Positions 27,342 through 36,590 of a stretch of DNA of 64,000 bases are shown here, piece after piece. Location: NCBI GenBank assembly GCA_902782465.1, contig CACZNH010000006.1, forward strand, positions 1-64,000, in the 5' to 3' direction. A model generated the notes under the pieces. The model saw only the letters and a list, made by a program, of their open reading frames with translations, ran no database searches and was not told where the DNA came from. The position numbers and the translations under genes are program-made. Each line of letters begins with the position of its first letter. Positions within the stretch are counted from its first letter, which is position 1. Origin of the DNA: an uncultured Bacteroidales bacterium (GTDB taxonomy: Bacteria; Bacteroidota; Bacteroidia; Bacteroidales; Muribaculaceae).

Positions 27342-30300
27342 ATGAAAAAGAATATAGTTATATGTTTAATGGTGTTCGCATTGGGCATGATTTGTTTCAG
27401 TCCAATAGTAGAAGCTGACATTAAAACTAACACTACTAAAAGTGTACAGCTCAGTAAAAAAAGAAACGCTAACGCAAATAAACAACTCGGAAAAGACACT
27501 AACACAGAAAGAAACAAACACATAGCGGAACAGCTTGGCAATTCTGTTTCAAAAGGACCAACGCAAACATCACAATCAAAACAGAATCCGAACGGACGTT
27601 CAAAGGTGGATTTCCAAAAAACAGAAAAGGTAATAATAGAAGTGCCCGAGTACTACGCCAATTACGTTAAACAGGATGGTTGGTTCAAAGGCATCAACAA
27701 ACTGAATTCATTAGATGATGCAAGAAAAAGAGGCTGTTATTATAAATTCTCCCGAAAGAATAAAGCAGGAAATTGGACATTGGTGGAAGCCTTTGATGGA
27801 TATGACAAACCAACACCTCCTGAAGACTATGAGACCTATCTTGTAGACCCTTATGACGAATATGACTATTCTGTGAATTCTGAATGGAAAAAAAGGCTAC
27901 AGCAAGTTTGCAAATGGTCTTTTCTAACAGATGGTTCTGGAAAAACTGTTGTACAAGAAATTGCCATGAATGCCATTGGTGATACTATCTTTGTGTTCAC
28001 ACCAATTAAGGTTGGAGAGAGAGAATTCGTAGGCTCCTATTCTGACTCAAGGGGTGTTCCCGTCTATTTGCGGTCCGATGAAGATGGTGGTCATGAAAAC
28101 TATGCCAGTCAAATTTTAGTCATTCGGGACGGAAATGGATATGACGAATACATTAAATATATAGACGATTATGGATTCCCCCAAAAGAATAAAGATGGAG
28201 TTTACATGATTCATAATAAATATGACAGTGTAAGCCGTCATATTTCATTGACATCATTCGATTTCAATGGCGTTCGTATGAATAACCTCCATAATTATTG
28301 CGAATGGAAAAGACAGTATCAAAACAACAGTTACAATCAATATTTTTTTGACGCTGATAGTATACCTGCTAATAATACTATTTATGGAATAAAATCCCTT
28401 AAATTTAATAAAAATGGTTCACCAAAGCGTTTTGGTTTAAATAGTATTGGCAAAGTATCTGGGTTCTGCATCTATTTCGATAAATTAGGTAGAGACACTA
28501 CAGTTGAATTAATTGATACAATTGGAAAACCATTCGTAAACGATTATGGAGTACACAAGATTCATAAAAAATATAATGACTATGGACAAGTTACATATTG
28601 TGCTTCTTATGATAGTATTGGTAATTTATGTGCCAAAGACTATACAGGTGTATCACAGATTATCTATCATTACCAAGATTCTGACCCTGCTGACAATTCA
28701 ATAAAACATGTAACCCAAAGAAATAAGAAAACAACGAAGAAGAATCATGCAATAGCAAAAAAGAATAATCATCCTGCTCGACGTTTTGTAATTAAAGAGT
28801 ATCTCGACAAAGATAGTAATTATGTCATAGGAGATGGTGGTTATTGTAAACAAGTGCTTGAATATAAAAATGATTCACTTGTCTGCCAAACGAATTATAA
28901 ACCTAAAGAAAAACATAATTCTACACCTAAAAAAAGACATAACTCTACTTCTATAAAATTAGGAAAGTTGTCATCTGACAGTCTTGTTATATCTTTTTTA
29001 TATAAAATAGATGAAAAAGGTGATACAATTCGAAAATGGTATATAAATGGGAACAAAGGATATCAGAGGATTGATTCAGTAGATTCTTACCAGCGACATA
29101 CGTTAACAGCTTGGTATGACTTGGAATGGCATCCTATCAATGATGTCGATTCTGTGATGCTTATTGATAATGATGATTCATATTTGTATGACAAAGAATA
29201 CTCTTCTAGTATTATCGATTACAAAAAAGAATATCATGGTTTTCATAAGAAAACAATCAAGTATGATGATAAAAATGGTATTATGACGATACAACTGTTC
29301 AATAAAGATGGAGGCCCTGCTTATGATATAGATAACAATAATTGTTATTATACTAAAGTTGTAACTAAACGTGATCGGATTAATGGAACCGATACCGCTT
29401 ACTATTATACAGACACGCGATTAACCCATATTTTTGTAAGTCAAGAAGACCCTAGAACTGACTTACACATTCAGCAGTTTGAATTGACTCCATATGGTGA
29501 GCGCACTCGTAACTACGAAGACAACCTCACTTCTTATATGCTCAATGGTCTTTATGATATTCGAGGAAACCAACTTGCTGTTTATGGACAAAACGAGTTT
29601 GGGGAGCCCTCTTACACCAACTTATATATGGGTTACGAAGATTTTGTATTCTATCTGATGGATCTTCAACGCAATCGTTATTATGATGACGAATTAACAG
29701 AATATTCCTATAGTGAAATGGCGGATCTCATTAAAAGACTACCAAGGGCTTTTTGCATTGAGATGACTGATACAACAACTGTAGCCTATCAATGTGGGCT
29801 GAGAAATGGTGACATCATTGTATCCTTTGGTGACTGGATAGTGAGTAAAGACTTACGGAGAAATCTGAATGAGTTTTATCTAGAAACAATTCTGAAGGCC
29901 GATACGACAAAGACAATCAAACTGCTAAGACATCATCCTGACAAAAAGTCAAGTGAAATCGTCTCTTGTGAGTTGCCCAAAGGTAAAATATCTGACTTAG
30001 GATTCTATCCACAAAAAATATACTATACCCAAAAAGAGGCTAATCGGCTTGAGGAAACATGTGAGACATACAATATTCCGTTGAGTTATTCTTTCAACAA
30101 TGGAGACACCACTATTTTGCTGGCAGTGCAAAGGAAAGGTTCACGAGAAAGTACTCCGTTATATTATAATTCTACTAATAAAGATGCAGGTATTCTCTTG
30201 TATGCTGAATCAAATGATGATATATGGTCAGTCCGAAAAACAATACCCATTGATAATAAGACAGGTGAAATACAGTTCTCTCCTGATTATATTTATTTGA

Positions 30301-30911
30301 CTCATGACCTAAATGATCTGACCTTAATCTCTGAATATGATCATCATGGTGGTTTGGAAATCGTTCCTATAAAGGTGAACAAATCACTATATGAGCGTAT
30401 TCTGGATTTTTATGATATTCATAGTAAACAAATTCCTTTTGATTATTGTCTTGTCGTATATCGTACTAAGAAAGATCCAGCCATTATAGATAATAAACTG
30501 AGGGGAAAATGGAACATGGTTGCTAAGTTAGGCTATTTCATGACTGTTGACATGACAGTGAAGCTCAATAAGGGTAATCGAGCAGAACTTGATATACGAT
30601 TAGTAAAAGAAAGCAGTTATGCCCGAGTAGAATATGCATACCGGGCAACTCCAAAGTGGACATTAAACGGTGTATGTATAGAATTTGATTTTAGCAACGC
30701 TAATGCTGAATGCGAAATTACCCAGTTAGATTATGATAGTGACGTATCATGGATAAAAAATGCCGCTGAGAACATCAGACATAAGCTAATTGAAGATATC
30801 AACACAATTCCTTTATTCATCGAGAATTGTTTGATTGTCAATGGGCTGTCAAAGGATGACATGACTGTGACGGATGGTAACAAGGAATATGTCTTTAAGA
30901 AGGTTAAGTGA
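27342..30911 (+). CDS. Large exported repeat protein with PDZ-like domain
   Basis: A 1,189-residue protein with a signal peptide (MKKNIVICLMVFALGMICF, probable cleavage after VEA at 25). A lysine/asparagine-rich linker runs to about residue 95. The middle carries degenerate repeats such as GFPQKNKDGVYMIHNKYD (278-295) and GKPFVNDYGVHKIHKKYND. A PDZ-like segment near 805-890 contains CGLRNGDIIVSFGDWIV. The last 140 residues begin GKWNMVAKLGYF, lipocalin-like in feel. The repeat and PDZ-like domain echo the extracytoplasmic half of the STAND protein, so the two may interact in the periplasm. The gene is conspicuously AT-rich compared with the flanks, a sign of transfer. No known function; no lipobox. 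Confidence 0.75.
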   Translation: MKKNIVICLMVFALGMICFSPIVEADIKTNTTKSVQLSKKRNANANKQLGKDTNTERNKHIAEQLGNSVSKGPTQTSQSKQNPNGRSKVDFQKTEKVIIEVPEYYANYVKQDGWFKGINKLNSLDDARKRGCYYKFSRKNKAGNWTLVEAFDGYDKPTPPEDYETYLVDPYDEYDYSVNSEWKKRLQQVCKWSFLTDGSGKTVVQEIAMNAIGDTIFVFTPIKVGEREFVGSYSDSRGVPVYLRSDEDGGHENYASQILVIRDGNGYDEYIKYIDDYGFPQKNKDGVYMIHNKYDSVSRHISLTSFDFNGVRMNNLHNYCEWKRQYQNNSYNQYFFDADSIPANNTIYGIKSLKFNKNGSPKRFGLNSIGKVSGFCIYFDKLGRDTTVELIDTIGKPFVNDYGVHKIHKKYNDYGQVTYCASYDSIGNLCAKDYTGVSQIIYHYQDSDPADNSIKHVTQRNKKTTKKNHAIAKKNNHPARRFVIKEYLDKDSNYVIGDGGYCKQVLEYKNDSLVCQTNYKPKEKHNSTPKKRHNSTSIKLGKLSSDSLVISFLYKIDEKGDTIRKWYINGNKGYQRIDSVDSYQRHTLTAWYDLEWHPINDVDSVMLIDNDDSYLYDKEYSSSIIDYKKEYHGFHKKTIKYDDKNGIMTIQLFNKDGGPAYDIDNNNCYYTKVVTKRDRINGTDTAYYYTDTRLTHIFVSQEDPRTDLHIQQFELTPYGERTRNYEDNLTSYMLNGLYDIRGNQLAVYGQNEFGEPSYTNLYMGYEDFVFYLMDLQRNRYYDDELTEYSYSEMADLIKRLPRAFCIEMTDTTTVAYQCGLRNGDIIVSFGDWIVSKDLRRNLNEFYLETILKADTTKTIKLLRHHPDKKSSEIVSCELPKGKISDLGFYPQKIYYTQKEANRLEETCETYNIPLSYSFNNGDTTILLAVQRKGSRESTPLYYNSTNKDAGILLYAESNDDIWSVRKTIPIDNKTGEIQFSPDYIYLTHDLNDLTLISEYDHHGGLEIVPIKVNKSLYERILDFYDIHSKQIPFDYCLVVYRTKKDPAIIDNKLRGKWNMVAKLGYFMTVDMTVKLNKGNRAELDIRLVKESSYARVEYAYRATPKWTLNGVCIEFDFSNANAECEITQLDYDSDVSWIKNAAENIRHKLIEDINTIPLFIENCLIVNGLSKDDMTVTDGNKEYVFKKVK

Positions 30912-30937
30912 CGGTAATTGAATTAGGATAGATATGT

Positions 30938-30973
30938 AAAAAGCCGGCCCCGGGTGTGAGGGGTCGGCTTTTT
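30938..30973. terminator. Strong bidirectional terminator between the island and the kam operon
   Basis: AAAAAGCCGGCCCC (30938-30951) pairs with GGGGTCGGCTTTTT (30960-30973): 14 bp including one G-U, with an 8-base loop, A-run before and T-run after. It can end both the island transcript and the convergent lysine operon. Confidence 0.9.
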
Positions 30974-31004
30974 GGTTCTGTGTGTAGGGAACGTCGAGAG
31001 GGGG

Positions 31005-32021
31005 TTATTTCTCGAGTTCTTTCTTGATGCGCTCGGTGAGCATGGGGACAATCTTGTGGAGGTCGCCCACGATACCCAGGTCAGCAACGCTGAAGATGGG
31101 GGCGAACTTGTCCTTGTTGATGGCGATGATGTAATCGCTCTCCTCCATACCGGCAAGGTGCTGGATGGCGCCGCTGATACCGCATGCCATGTACAGGTTG
31201 GGGCGTACGGTCTTACCCGTCTGGCCTACCTGGCACTCATGAGGCATCACGCCGTTATCGACCATGGCACGCGACGAAGCTACCTGTCCGCCGAGGACGT
31301 CGGCAAGGGCCTGCAGCTTGTCAAAGCCTTCCTTGTCATGAACACCACGTCCACCGCTGACGAGAATCTTGGCCTCGGCAATGTCGGCCATCTGCTTGTC
31401 GGCCTTGATGGTCTTGACGAGTTTTACCTTGAACTTGCTGGCGTCGAACTTGGGCGCGAACTCGGTCACCACACCCTGACGACCTGCCTGGCGCTGCATC
31501 TTCTGCATCACACCGGGACGAACGGTCGACATCTGCGGACGGTTGTTCGGGCAGATGATGGTAGCCATCAGGTTACCGCCAAAGGCAGGACGCGTCATGC
31601 GGAACTCCAGCTCGTTGTTGGCATCGGGCTCGATTTCGAGCTTGGTGCAGTCAGCAGTCAGACCGGTTTTCAGGCGGGACGCGATGCGGGGAGCCAGGTC
31701 GCGGCCAATGGTGGTAGCACCATAGAGCACGATGCTGGGTTTGCGATCCAGGATAATCTGTCCAACAGCCTGTGAATACTGCTCACTGAGGAAGTCCTTC
31801 AACTCGGGGGCATCAACCACGATAACCTCATCGGCACCGTACTCGATAAGCATCTGAGCCTGGTCCTTGATACCCTCACCCAGCAACATGGCAACCACCT
31901 TCTCGCCGAGGGCGTCGGCCAAGTCACGGGCCTTACCTAAAAGTTCGAGTGCAACGGACTGGATAACCCCTTCGCGCTGCTCAGCAAAAACGAATACGTT
32001 CTTATAATCTTTCTTATCCAT
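31005..32021 (-). CDS. etfA: Electron transfer flavoprotein alpha subunit
   Basis: EtfA, 338 residues. With EtfB it forms the FAD/AMP flavoprotein coupled to acyl-CoA dehydrogenase. The N-terminal half has the ETF fold ([12 protein letters not shown], then VVAMLLGEG); the C-terminal FAD-binding domain has [17 protein letters not shown] and [24 protein letters not shown]. It is the last gene of the lysine operon, next to acd and etfB. The butyryl-CoA dehydrogenase/Etf arrangement allows flavin-based electron bifurcation in related fermenters; whether this one bifurcates cannot be told by eye. Confidence 0.95.
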   Translation of the reverse strand: MDKKDYKNVFVFAEQREGVIQSVALELLGKARDLADALGEKVVAMLLGEGIKDQAQMLIEYGADEVIVVDAPELKDFLSEQYSQAVGQIILDRKPSIVLYGATTIGRDLAPRIASRLKTGLTADCTKLEIEPDANNELEFRMTRPAFGGNLMATIICPNNRPQMSTVRPGVMQKMQRQAGRQGVVTEFAPKFDASKFKVKLVKTIKADKQMADIAEAKILVSGGRGVHDKEGFDKLQALADVLGGQVASSRAMVDNGVMPHECQVGQTGKTVRPNLYMACGISGAIQHLAGMEESDYIIAINKDKFAPIFSVADLGIVGDLHKIVPMLTERIKKELEK

Positions 32022-32029
32022 AATATTCA

Positions 32030-32108
32030 GTTTTCAGTTTTTAGTTTTCAGTTTTCAGTTCAAGGTCTGCGGATGCCGCTGACGACTGAGAACTGACAAC
32101 TGAGAACT
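32030..32108. repeat. Inverted heptamer array with GCGGATGCCGCTGA core (etfB/etfA gap)
   Basis: TTTTCAG/TTTTTAG heptamers on the left (32033-32060) and CTGAGAA/CTGACAA heptamers on the right (32085-32107) flank the core GCGGATGCCGCTGA at 32069-32082. The arms are near reverse complements and could fold into one long hairpin in the mRNA. Confidence 0.85.
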
Positions 32109-32118
32109 ATAATGACTT

Positions 32119-32901
32119 TTAGATAATGTGTTTAACTTTCAGTTGATTAACAATCAGTTCGACAGCCTCTTCGGGAGTTACCTCGTGAACCTCGCCGGGA
32201 GCCTTCATGGCCTTGGGGAACGACTTGAACACCTTGGTGGGCGAGCCAGCGAGACCCAGCTTGCCTTCCTCAACGTCAATCTTGTCAGCACTCCAAACCT
32301 CAACTTCCTTGTCATAGGCCTCCATGATGCCGCTCACACTCATGTAACGGGCATCGAAAGCCGAAGCGAGCACGGTCAATAGGCACTTGCCCTCGACCTC
32401 GAGAACCTGGATACCATCCTCGTTCTCCTTGTCCACCTGCAGGTTGCCGTTCTCCAGAACCTTGGCATCGGCAACGTAGGTAATCTGCGGCAAGTCGAGA
32501 TGCTCAGCGAGCTCGGGGCCTACCTGAGCGGTGTCACCGTCGATAGCCTGACGGCCAGCGATGATGAGGTCATAGTCCAGCACGCGGCACAGACCTGATA
32601 GAGCGTAGGAAGTGGCCAGTGTATCGGCACCGGCAAACTTGCGGTCACTCAAGAGGATGGCACGGTCAGCACCCATAGCGAGCGCCTCGCGCAGCATCAC
32701 GTCGGCTTGGGGCGGGCCCATCGAAATCACGGTGACATTGGCACCAAACTGGTCCTTGAGTCTCAAGGCAAGTTCGAGACCGCCCTTGTCATCGGGGTTC
32801 ATAATGCTGGGAACACCTTCACGAATCAAAGTACCCTTGACGGGATCAATCTTGACAACGGTAGTATCGGGAACTTGTTTTACACAAACTATAATATTCA
32901 T
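32119..32901 (-). CDS. etfB: Electron transfer flavoprotein beta subunit
   Basis: EtfB, 260 residues, partner of EtfA. It starts MNIIVCVKQVPDTT, typical for the family, has the AMP-binding fold (VISMGPPQADVMLREALAMGADRAILLSD near 57-85) and the signature YDLIIAGRQAIDGDTAQVGPELAEHL-type segment near residue 110. It is preceded in the operon by acyl-CoA dehydrogenase and followed by etfA, each gap holding a heptamer repeat. Confidence 0.95.
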   Translation of the reverse strand: MNIIVCVKQVPDTTVVKIDPVKGTLIREGVPSIMNPDDKGGLELALRLKDQFGANVTVISMGPPQADVMLREALAMGADRAILLSDRKFAGADTLATSYALSGLCRVLDYDLIIAGRQAIDGDTAQVGPELAEHLDLPQITYVADAKVLENGNLQVDKENEDGIQVLEVEGKCLLTVLASAFDARYMSVSGIMEAYDKEVEVWSADKIDVEEGKLGLAGSPTKVFKSFPKAMKAPGEVHEVTPEEAVELIVNQLKVKHII

Positions 32902-32907
32902 AATTGA

Positions 32908-32986
32908 GTTTTCAGTTTTTAGTTTTCAGTTTTCAGTTCAGTGCCGGCGGATGCTGCTGACAACTGACAACTGGCAACTGACAACT
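32908..32986. repeat. Inverted heptamer array with GCGGATGCTGCTGA core (acd/etfB gap)
   Basis: TTTTCAG-type words (32908-32939), core GCGGATGCTGCTGA at 32947-32960, then CTGACAA/CTGGCAA words to about 32986. It has the same architecture as the array in the etfB/etfA gap. Confidence 0.85.
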
Positions 32987-32990
32987 AGTT

Positions 32991-34130
32991 TTATTTAAAT
33001 AATTGACCGGCGATAACCATGCGCTGAACCTCGGATGTACCTTCGTAGATCTCGGTAATCTTAGCGTCACGCATCATACGCTCAACAGGATATTCACGCG
33101 TGTAACCATAGCCACCGTGGAACTGAACGGCCTTGGTCGTCACTTCCATAGCGGTCTCGGCAGCAAAGAGCTTAGCCATAGCGGCATCGGCGCTGTAAGG
33201 CAGGTGCATGTCTTTCTTCCATGCGGCACTGCGCACGAGCAGACGGGCTGCCTCGACCTTGGTCTTGAGGTCAGCCATCTGGAACTGGGTGTTCTGGAAC
33301 TTGGCAATGGCACGGCCAAACTGCTTGCGCTCCTTGGTGTACTTCACCGTCTCGTCCATAGCGCCCTGGGCAATACCGAGGGCCTGTGAGGCGATACCGA
33401 TGCGGCCGCCGTCGAGGGTCATCATAGCAATCTTGAAACCCTTGCCGAGTTGGCCGAGGAGGTTCTCCTTAGGCACGATGCAGTTTTCAAAAATCAGCTC
33501 ACAAGTAGCGCTGCCGCGGATACCCATCTTCAACTCCTTCTTACCAACCGAGAAACCGGGCATATCCCTCTCGACGATGAAGGCCGAGATACCCTTGGTG
33601 CCCTGCGACTTGTCGGTCATCGCCATCACGATGAACACGTGAGCATTAGAGGCGTTGGTGATGAAAATCTTGGAACCGTTGAGCACCCAGTGGTCACCAG
33701 CGTCAACAGCGGTGGTCTGCTGCATGGCAGCGTCGGTACCGGCGTTGGGCTCGGTGAGACCGAAGGCGCCAATCCACTCACCCGAAGCAAGCTTGGGCAA
33801 GTACTTCATCTTCTGCTCCTCGGTGCCGTGCTCCAAGATAGGAGCCATGCACAGCGAGGTGTGTGCCGAGAGGACAACGCCCGTGGTAGCGCACACGCGT
33901 GAGAGTTCCTCAACAGCCATGATATACATCTGTACGGTACCGCCAGCACCGCCGTACTGCTTGGGAACAGGAATACCCATCATGCCGAGCTTGCCCATCT
34001 TCTGGACAGTCTCGAGAGGGAAGCGCTCCTGCTCGTCAATCTCGGCAGCGAGAGGCTTTACCTCGTTCTCTGCAAACGAACGTACCATCTGCAGGAACAG
34101 TTGTTCAGTCTTTGAATAGCTAAAATCCAT
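32991..34130 (-). CDS. Butyryl-CoA (short-chain acyl-CoA) dehydrogenase
   Basis: A 379-residue acyl-CoA dehydrogenase. It reduces crotonyl-CoA to butyryl-CoA with electrons through EtfAB. Family marks are GLTEPNAGTDAAMQQTTA (about 127-144), FITNASNAHVFIVMAMT, the FAD-binding RKQFGRAIAKFQNTQFQMAD and the end MMRDAKITEIYEGTSEVQR, where Glu363 is the expected catalytic base. The position in the lysine operon, before etfB-etfA, supports the butyryl-CoA role over long-chain oxidation. Confidence 0.93.
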   Translation of the reverse strand: MDFSYSKTEQLFLQMVRSFAENEVKPLAAEIDEQERFPLETVQKMGKLGMMGIPVPKQYGGAGGTVQMYIMAVEELSRVCATTGVVLSAHTSLCMAPILEHGTEEQKMKYLPKLASGEWIGAFGLTEPNAGTDAAMQQTTAVDAGDHWVLNGSKIFITNASNAHVFIVMAMTDKSQGTKGISAFIVERDMPGFSVGKKELKMGIRGSATCELIFENCIVPKENLLGQLGKGFKIAMMTLDGGRIGIASQALGIAQGAMDETVKYTKERKQFGRAIAKFQNTQFQMADLKTKVEAARLLVRSAAWKKDMHLPYSADAAMAKLFAAETAMEVTTKAVQFHGGYGYTREYPVERMMRDAKITEIYEGTSEVQRMVIAGQLFK

Positions 34131-34144
34131 ATTTTCATAAATGA

Positions 34145-34220
34145 TTAGGCTTTAGGCTTTAGGTTTTAGGCTTTAGGGACATGGATGCCACTAATGCCTA
34201 ACACCTAATGCCTAAGAGCT
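34145..34220. repeat. Inverted heptamer array with TTTAGGC words (hbd/acd gap)
   Basis: The left arm repeats TTTAGGC/TTTTAGG (34145-34177). The centre is ATGGATGCCACTAA (34181-34194). The right arm repeats CCTAACA/CCTAATG/CCTAAGA. The plan matches the TTTTCAG arrays, but the heptamer word differs on both arms in a complementary way. Confidence 0.85.
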
Positions 34221-34224
34221 AAAA

Positions 34225-35061
34225 TTAATACTTGTAGAAACCTTCACCGGTCTTGCGGCCGAGCAGGCCTGCACGGACCATCTTGCGCAGCAGCGGGTGA
34301 GGACGATACTTGGGATCGCCAAACTCGTTGTACAGCACCTCCATGATGGCGAGGTTCACATCGTTACCGATGAGGTCTGCGAGTGCAAGCGGGCCCATGG
34401 GATGGTTAGCACCCAGCATCATGCACTTGTCGATATCCTCGGCACTGGCAATACCGTCGGCGAGGATGCCAACAGCCTCGTTAATCATCGGGATAAGGAT
34501 GCGGTTAACGACAAAACCGGGAGCCTCGTTAACGGGCACGGGAGTCTTGCCGATTTCGGTGGTGAGGTCAATGATGCACTTGGCAGTCTCCTCGCTGGTG
34601 AGCTGGCCCTTAATCACCTCAACAAGCGCCATGCGGTCGGCGGGGTTGAAGAAGTGGCAGCCGATGAACTGAGCGGGACGGCTGGTGCAAGCGGCAATCT
34701 CGGTAATCGAGAGCGATGACGAGTTGGTGGCAAAGATGGTCTCGGGCTTGCAAATCTTGTCAAGCTCCATAAACACTTCCTTCTTCAACTGCATGTTCTC
34801 TACTGCAGCCTCAATCACGAGGTCGGCATCAGCAAAGTCGGCATAGTCGGTCGTCGTGGTGATGTTTGCCAGGATAGCCTTCATGGCATCCTCGGTAATT
34901 TTACCCTTCTCGACGAGCTTGTTGTAGCCCTTGGAAATTGAAGCCATAGCCTTGTCCAGGCTCTCCTGGGTGCGGCTCTTCATGACTACGGGCATCTTGG
35001 CGGCAAACGCCTTGACGATACCCTTAGCCATCGTACCTGTACCTATAATACAAATCTTCAT
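34225..35061 (-). CDS. hbd: 3-hydroxybutyryl-CoA dehydrogenase
   Basis: A 278-residue NAD(P)-dependent 3-hydroxyacyl-CoA dehydrogenase of the short butyrate-pathway type. The N-terminus has the dinucleotide loop [19 protein letters not shown] (GxGxxxxG). [21 protein letters not shown] and [17 protein letters not shown] (about 135-153) are the catalytic His and signature region. The C-terminal domain contains [16 protein letters not shown]. It interconverts acetoacetyl-CoA and 3-hydroxybutyryl-CoA. In the operon it sits with crotonase, giving a link between acetoacetyl-CoA and crotonyl-CoA in addition to the core lysine route. Confidence 0.94.
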   Translation of the reverse strand: MKICIIGTGTMAKGIVKAFAAKMPVVMKSRTQESLDKAMASISKGYNKLVEKGKITEDAMKAILANITTTTDYADFADADLVIEAAVENMQLKKEVFMELDKICKPETIFATNSSSLSITEIAACTSRPAQFIGCHFFNPADRMALVEVIKGQLTSEETAKCIIDLTTEIGKTPVPVNEAPGFVVNRILIPMINEAVGILADGIASAEDIDKCMMLGANHPMGPLALADLIGNDVNLAIMEVLYNEFGDPKYRPHPLLRKMVRAGLLGRKTGEGFYKY

Positions 35062-35095
35062 AATCTGTTCTGTATTTTTTATTGATTAATGTTGT

Positions 35096-35872
35096 TTATT
35101 CTCCTTTAAATTCTGCCTTACGCTTGTTCAGGAATGCATCCATGCCCTCCTTCTGGTCGCGAGTTGCAAAGCACTTGCCGAAGAGTTTATTCTCCAAACC
35201 GATGGCACCGTCAGCGTCCAGGTCATAGCCTTCGTTGATGCTCTGCTTGGCGAGGCTGATGGCGATGGGTGCATTTTTCAGCATCATCTGGGCCATTTCC
35301 ATGGCCTTGTCCATCAGTTCCTCGGGCTCATAGACTGCGTTAACCAGACCGATGCGCAATGCTTCGTCGGCACGGATAACCTTGCCCGTGTAAATCATCT
35401 CCTTGGCATAGCCTTGGCCAATGAGTTTGGGCAGGCGGTGAGTTCCTGAGAATCCGGGAATGATGCCCAAACCGACCTCAGGCTGACCGAATTTGGCCTT
35501 GCTCGAAGCGATGCGGATGTCGCAAGACATTGCCAGTTCGCAGCCACCGCCCAGGGCAAAGCCGTTGACAGCGGCAATGACGGGGATGGGCAGCGTCTCG
35601 ATGGTGCGGAACACCTGAGCGCCCAATTTGCCGAATTCGAAGCCCTGTGGCTCATCGAGGTGAGCCATCTCGGAGATATCGGCACCTGCAACAAATGATT
35701 TCTCACCGTCGCCCGTGATGATGAGCACACGGGTCTTGGCATCAAGAGCGCCGATGAAGCCACTCAGCTCCTTGAGAATCGTGGAGTTGAGGGCGTTCAG
35801 CGACTTGGGAGCCGAAATCTTCAAGACGGTGATGCCGTCCAGATGCTCGACTTTTAAGAATTCATATTCCAT
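35096..35872 (-). CDS. Enoyl-CoA hydratase (crotonase)
   Basis: A 258-residue crotonase-family hydratase. Both catalytic glutamates are present: one in AVNGFALGGGCELAMSCDIR (about 100-119) and one in GQPEVGLGIIPGFSGT (about 129-144). The CoA/oxyanion segment is VAGADISEMAHL. It hydrates crotonyl-CoA to 3-hydroxybutyryl-CoA and lies between ctfB and hbd in the lysine operon. The lysine pathway forms crotonyl-CoA by deaminating 3-aminobutyryl-CoA, so this enzyme connects that pool with acetoacetyl-CoA. Confidence 0.93.
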   Translation of the reverse strand: MEYEFLKVEHLDGITVLKISAPKSLNALNSTILKELSGFIGALDAKTRVLIITGDGEKSFVAGADISEMAHLDEPQGFEFGKLGAQVFRTIETLPIPVIAAVNGFALGGGCELAMSCDIRIASSKAKFGQPEVGLGIIPGFSGTHRLPKLIGQGYAKEMIYTGKVIRADEALRIGLVNAVYEPEELMDKAMEMAQMMLKNAPIAISLAKQSINEGYDLDADGAIGLENKLFGKCFATRDQKEGMDAFLNKRKAEFKGE

Positions 35873-35888
35873 GACAACAGCGCAGGAA

Positions 35889-36548
35889 TTAAACGTCCAT
35901 GGGTTTCAGGTCGGGCGAGATGATGAGCTTAGCCTCGGTAGCAGCCTGTACATCCTCGACGGTGAACTCGGGATGCAGCTCGCGCAGCACGATGCCCTCG
36001 GGAGTGATGTCCATCACACCCATCTCGGTGATAATCATGTTGACCTGACCGGCAGCGGTGAGGGGCAGAGTGCACTCCTTCAAAATCTTGGGGTTACCCT
36101 TCTGGGTGTGCTCCATCGTGAGGATTACACGCTTGGCACCTACAACGAGGTCCATTGCACCGCCCATACCGGGAGCCATCTTGCCGGGGATGATCCAGTT
36201 GGCAAGGTTACCCTTCTCATCAACCTGCAGTGCGCCCAGGAACGAAACGTTCACATGGCCACCACGGATGATGGCGAATGAAGTAGCCGAGTCAAAGGTG
36301 CAAGCACCGGGATTCAGCGTGATGGCGCCACCACCGGCATTGATCAGGTTCTTGTCCTCCTTGCCCTCCTCGGGAGTCGGGCCCATACCCATAGCGCCGT
36401 TCTCGGTCTGCAGCGTTACCGATACGCCGTCGGGCAGATAGTTAGGGATTAAGGTAGGGATACCAATACCCAGATTCACTACATCGCCATCGTGCAGCTC
36501 CTTGGCAGCACGTTTTGCGATGACTTCTCTCATTTGATACTTGTCCAT
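35889..36548 (-). CDS. CoA-transferase subunit B (butyryl-CoA:acetoacetate type)
   Basis: A 219-residue beta subunit of a family I CoA-transferase (AtoA/ScoB-like). The active-site glutamate is Glu49 in [12 protein letters not shown]. The N-terminal [19 protein letters not shown] is typical. It would move CoA from butyryl-CoA to acetoacetate or acetate in lysine fermentation. The alpha subunit gene is not adjacent but lies about 9 kb away at the start of the same operon (45361-46011), an unusual split for a two-subunit enzyme. It starts 42 bases after kamE. Confidence 0.93.
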   Translation of the reverse strand: MDKYQMREVIAKRAAKELHDGDVVNLGIGIPTLIPNYLPDGVSVTLQTENGAMGMGPTPEEGKEDKNLINAGGGAITLNPGACTFDSATSFAIIRGGHVNVSFLGALQVDEKGNLANWIIPGKMAPGMGGAMDLVVGAKRVILTMEHTQKGNPKILKECTLPLTAAGQVNMIITEMGVMDITPEGIVLRELHPEFTVEDVQAATEAKLIISPDLKPMDV

Positions 36549-36590
36549 AATGAAAATAGTTTTGAGATTAATTATATGTTTTTAAAAAGT

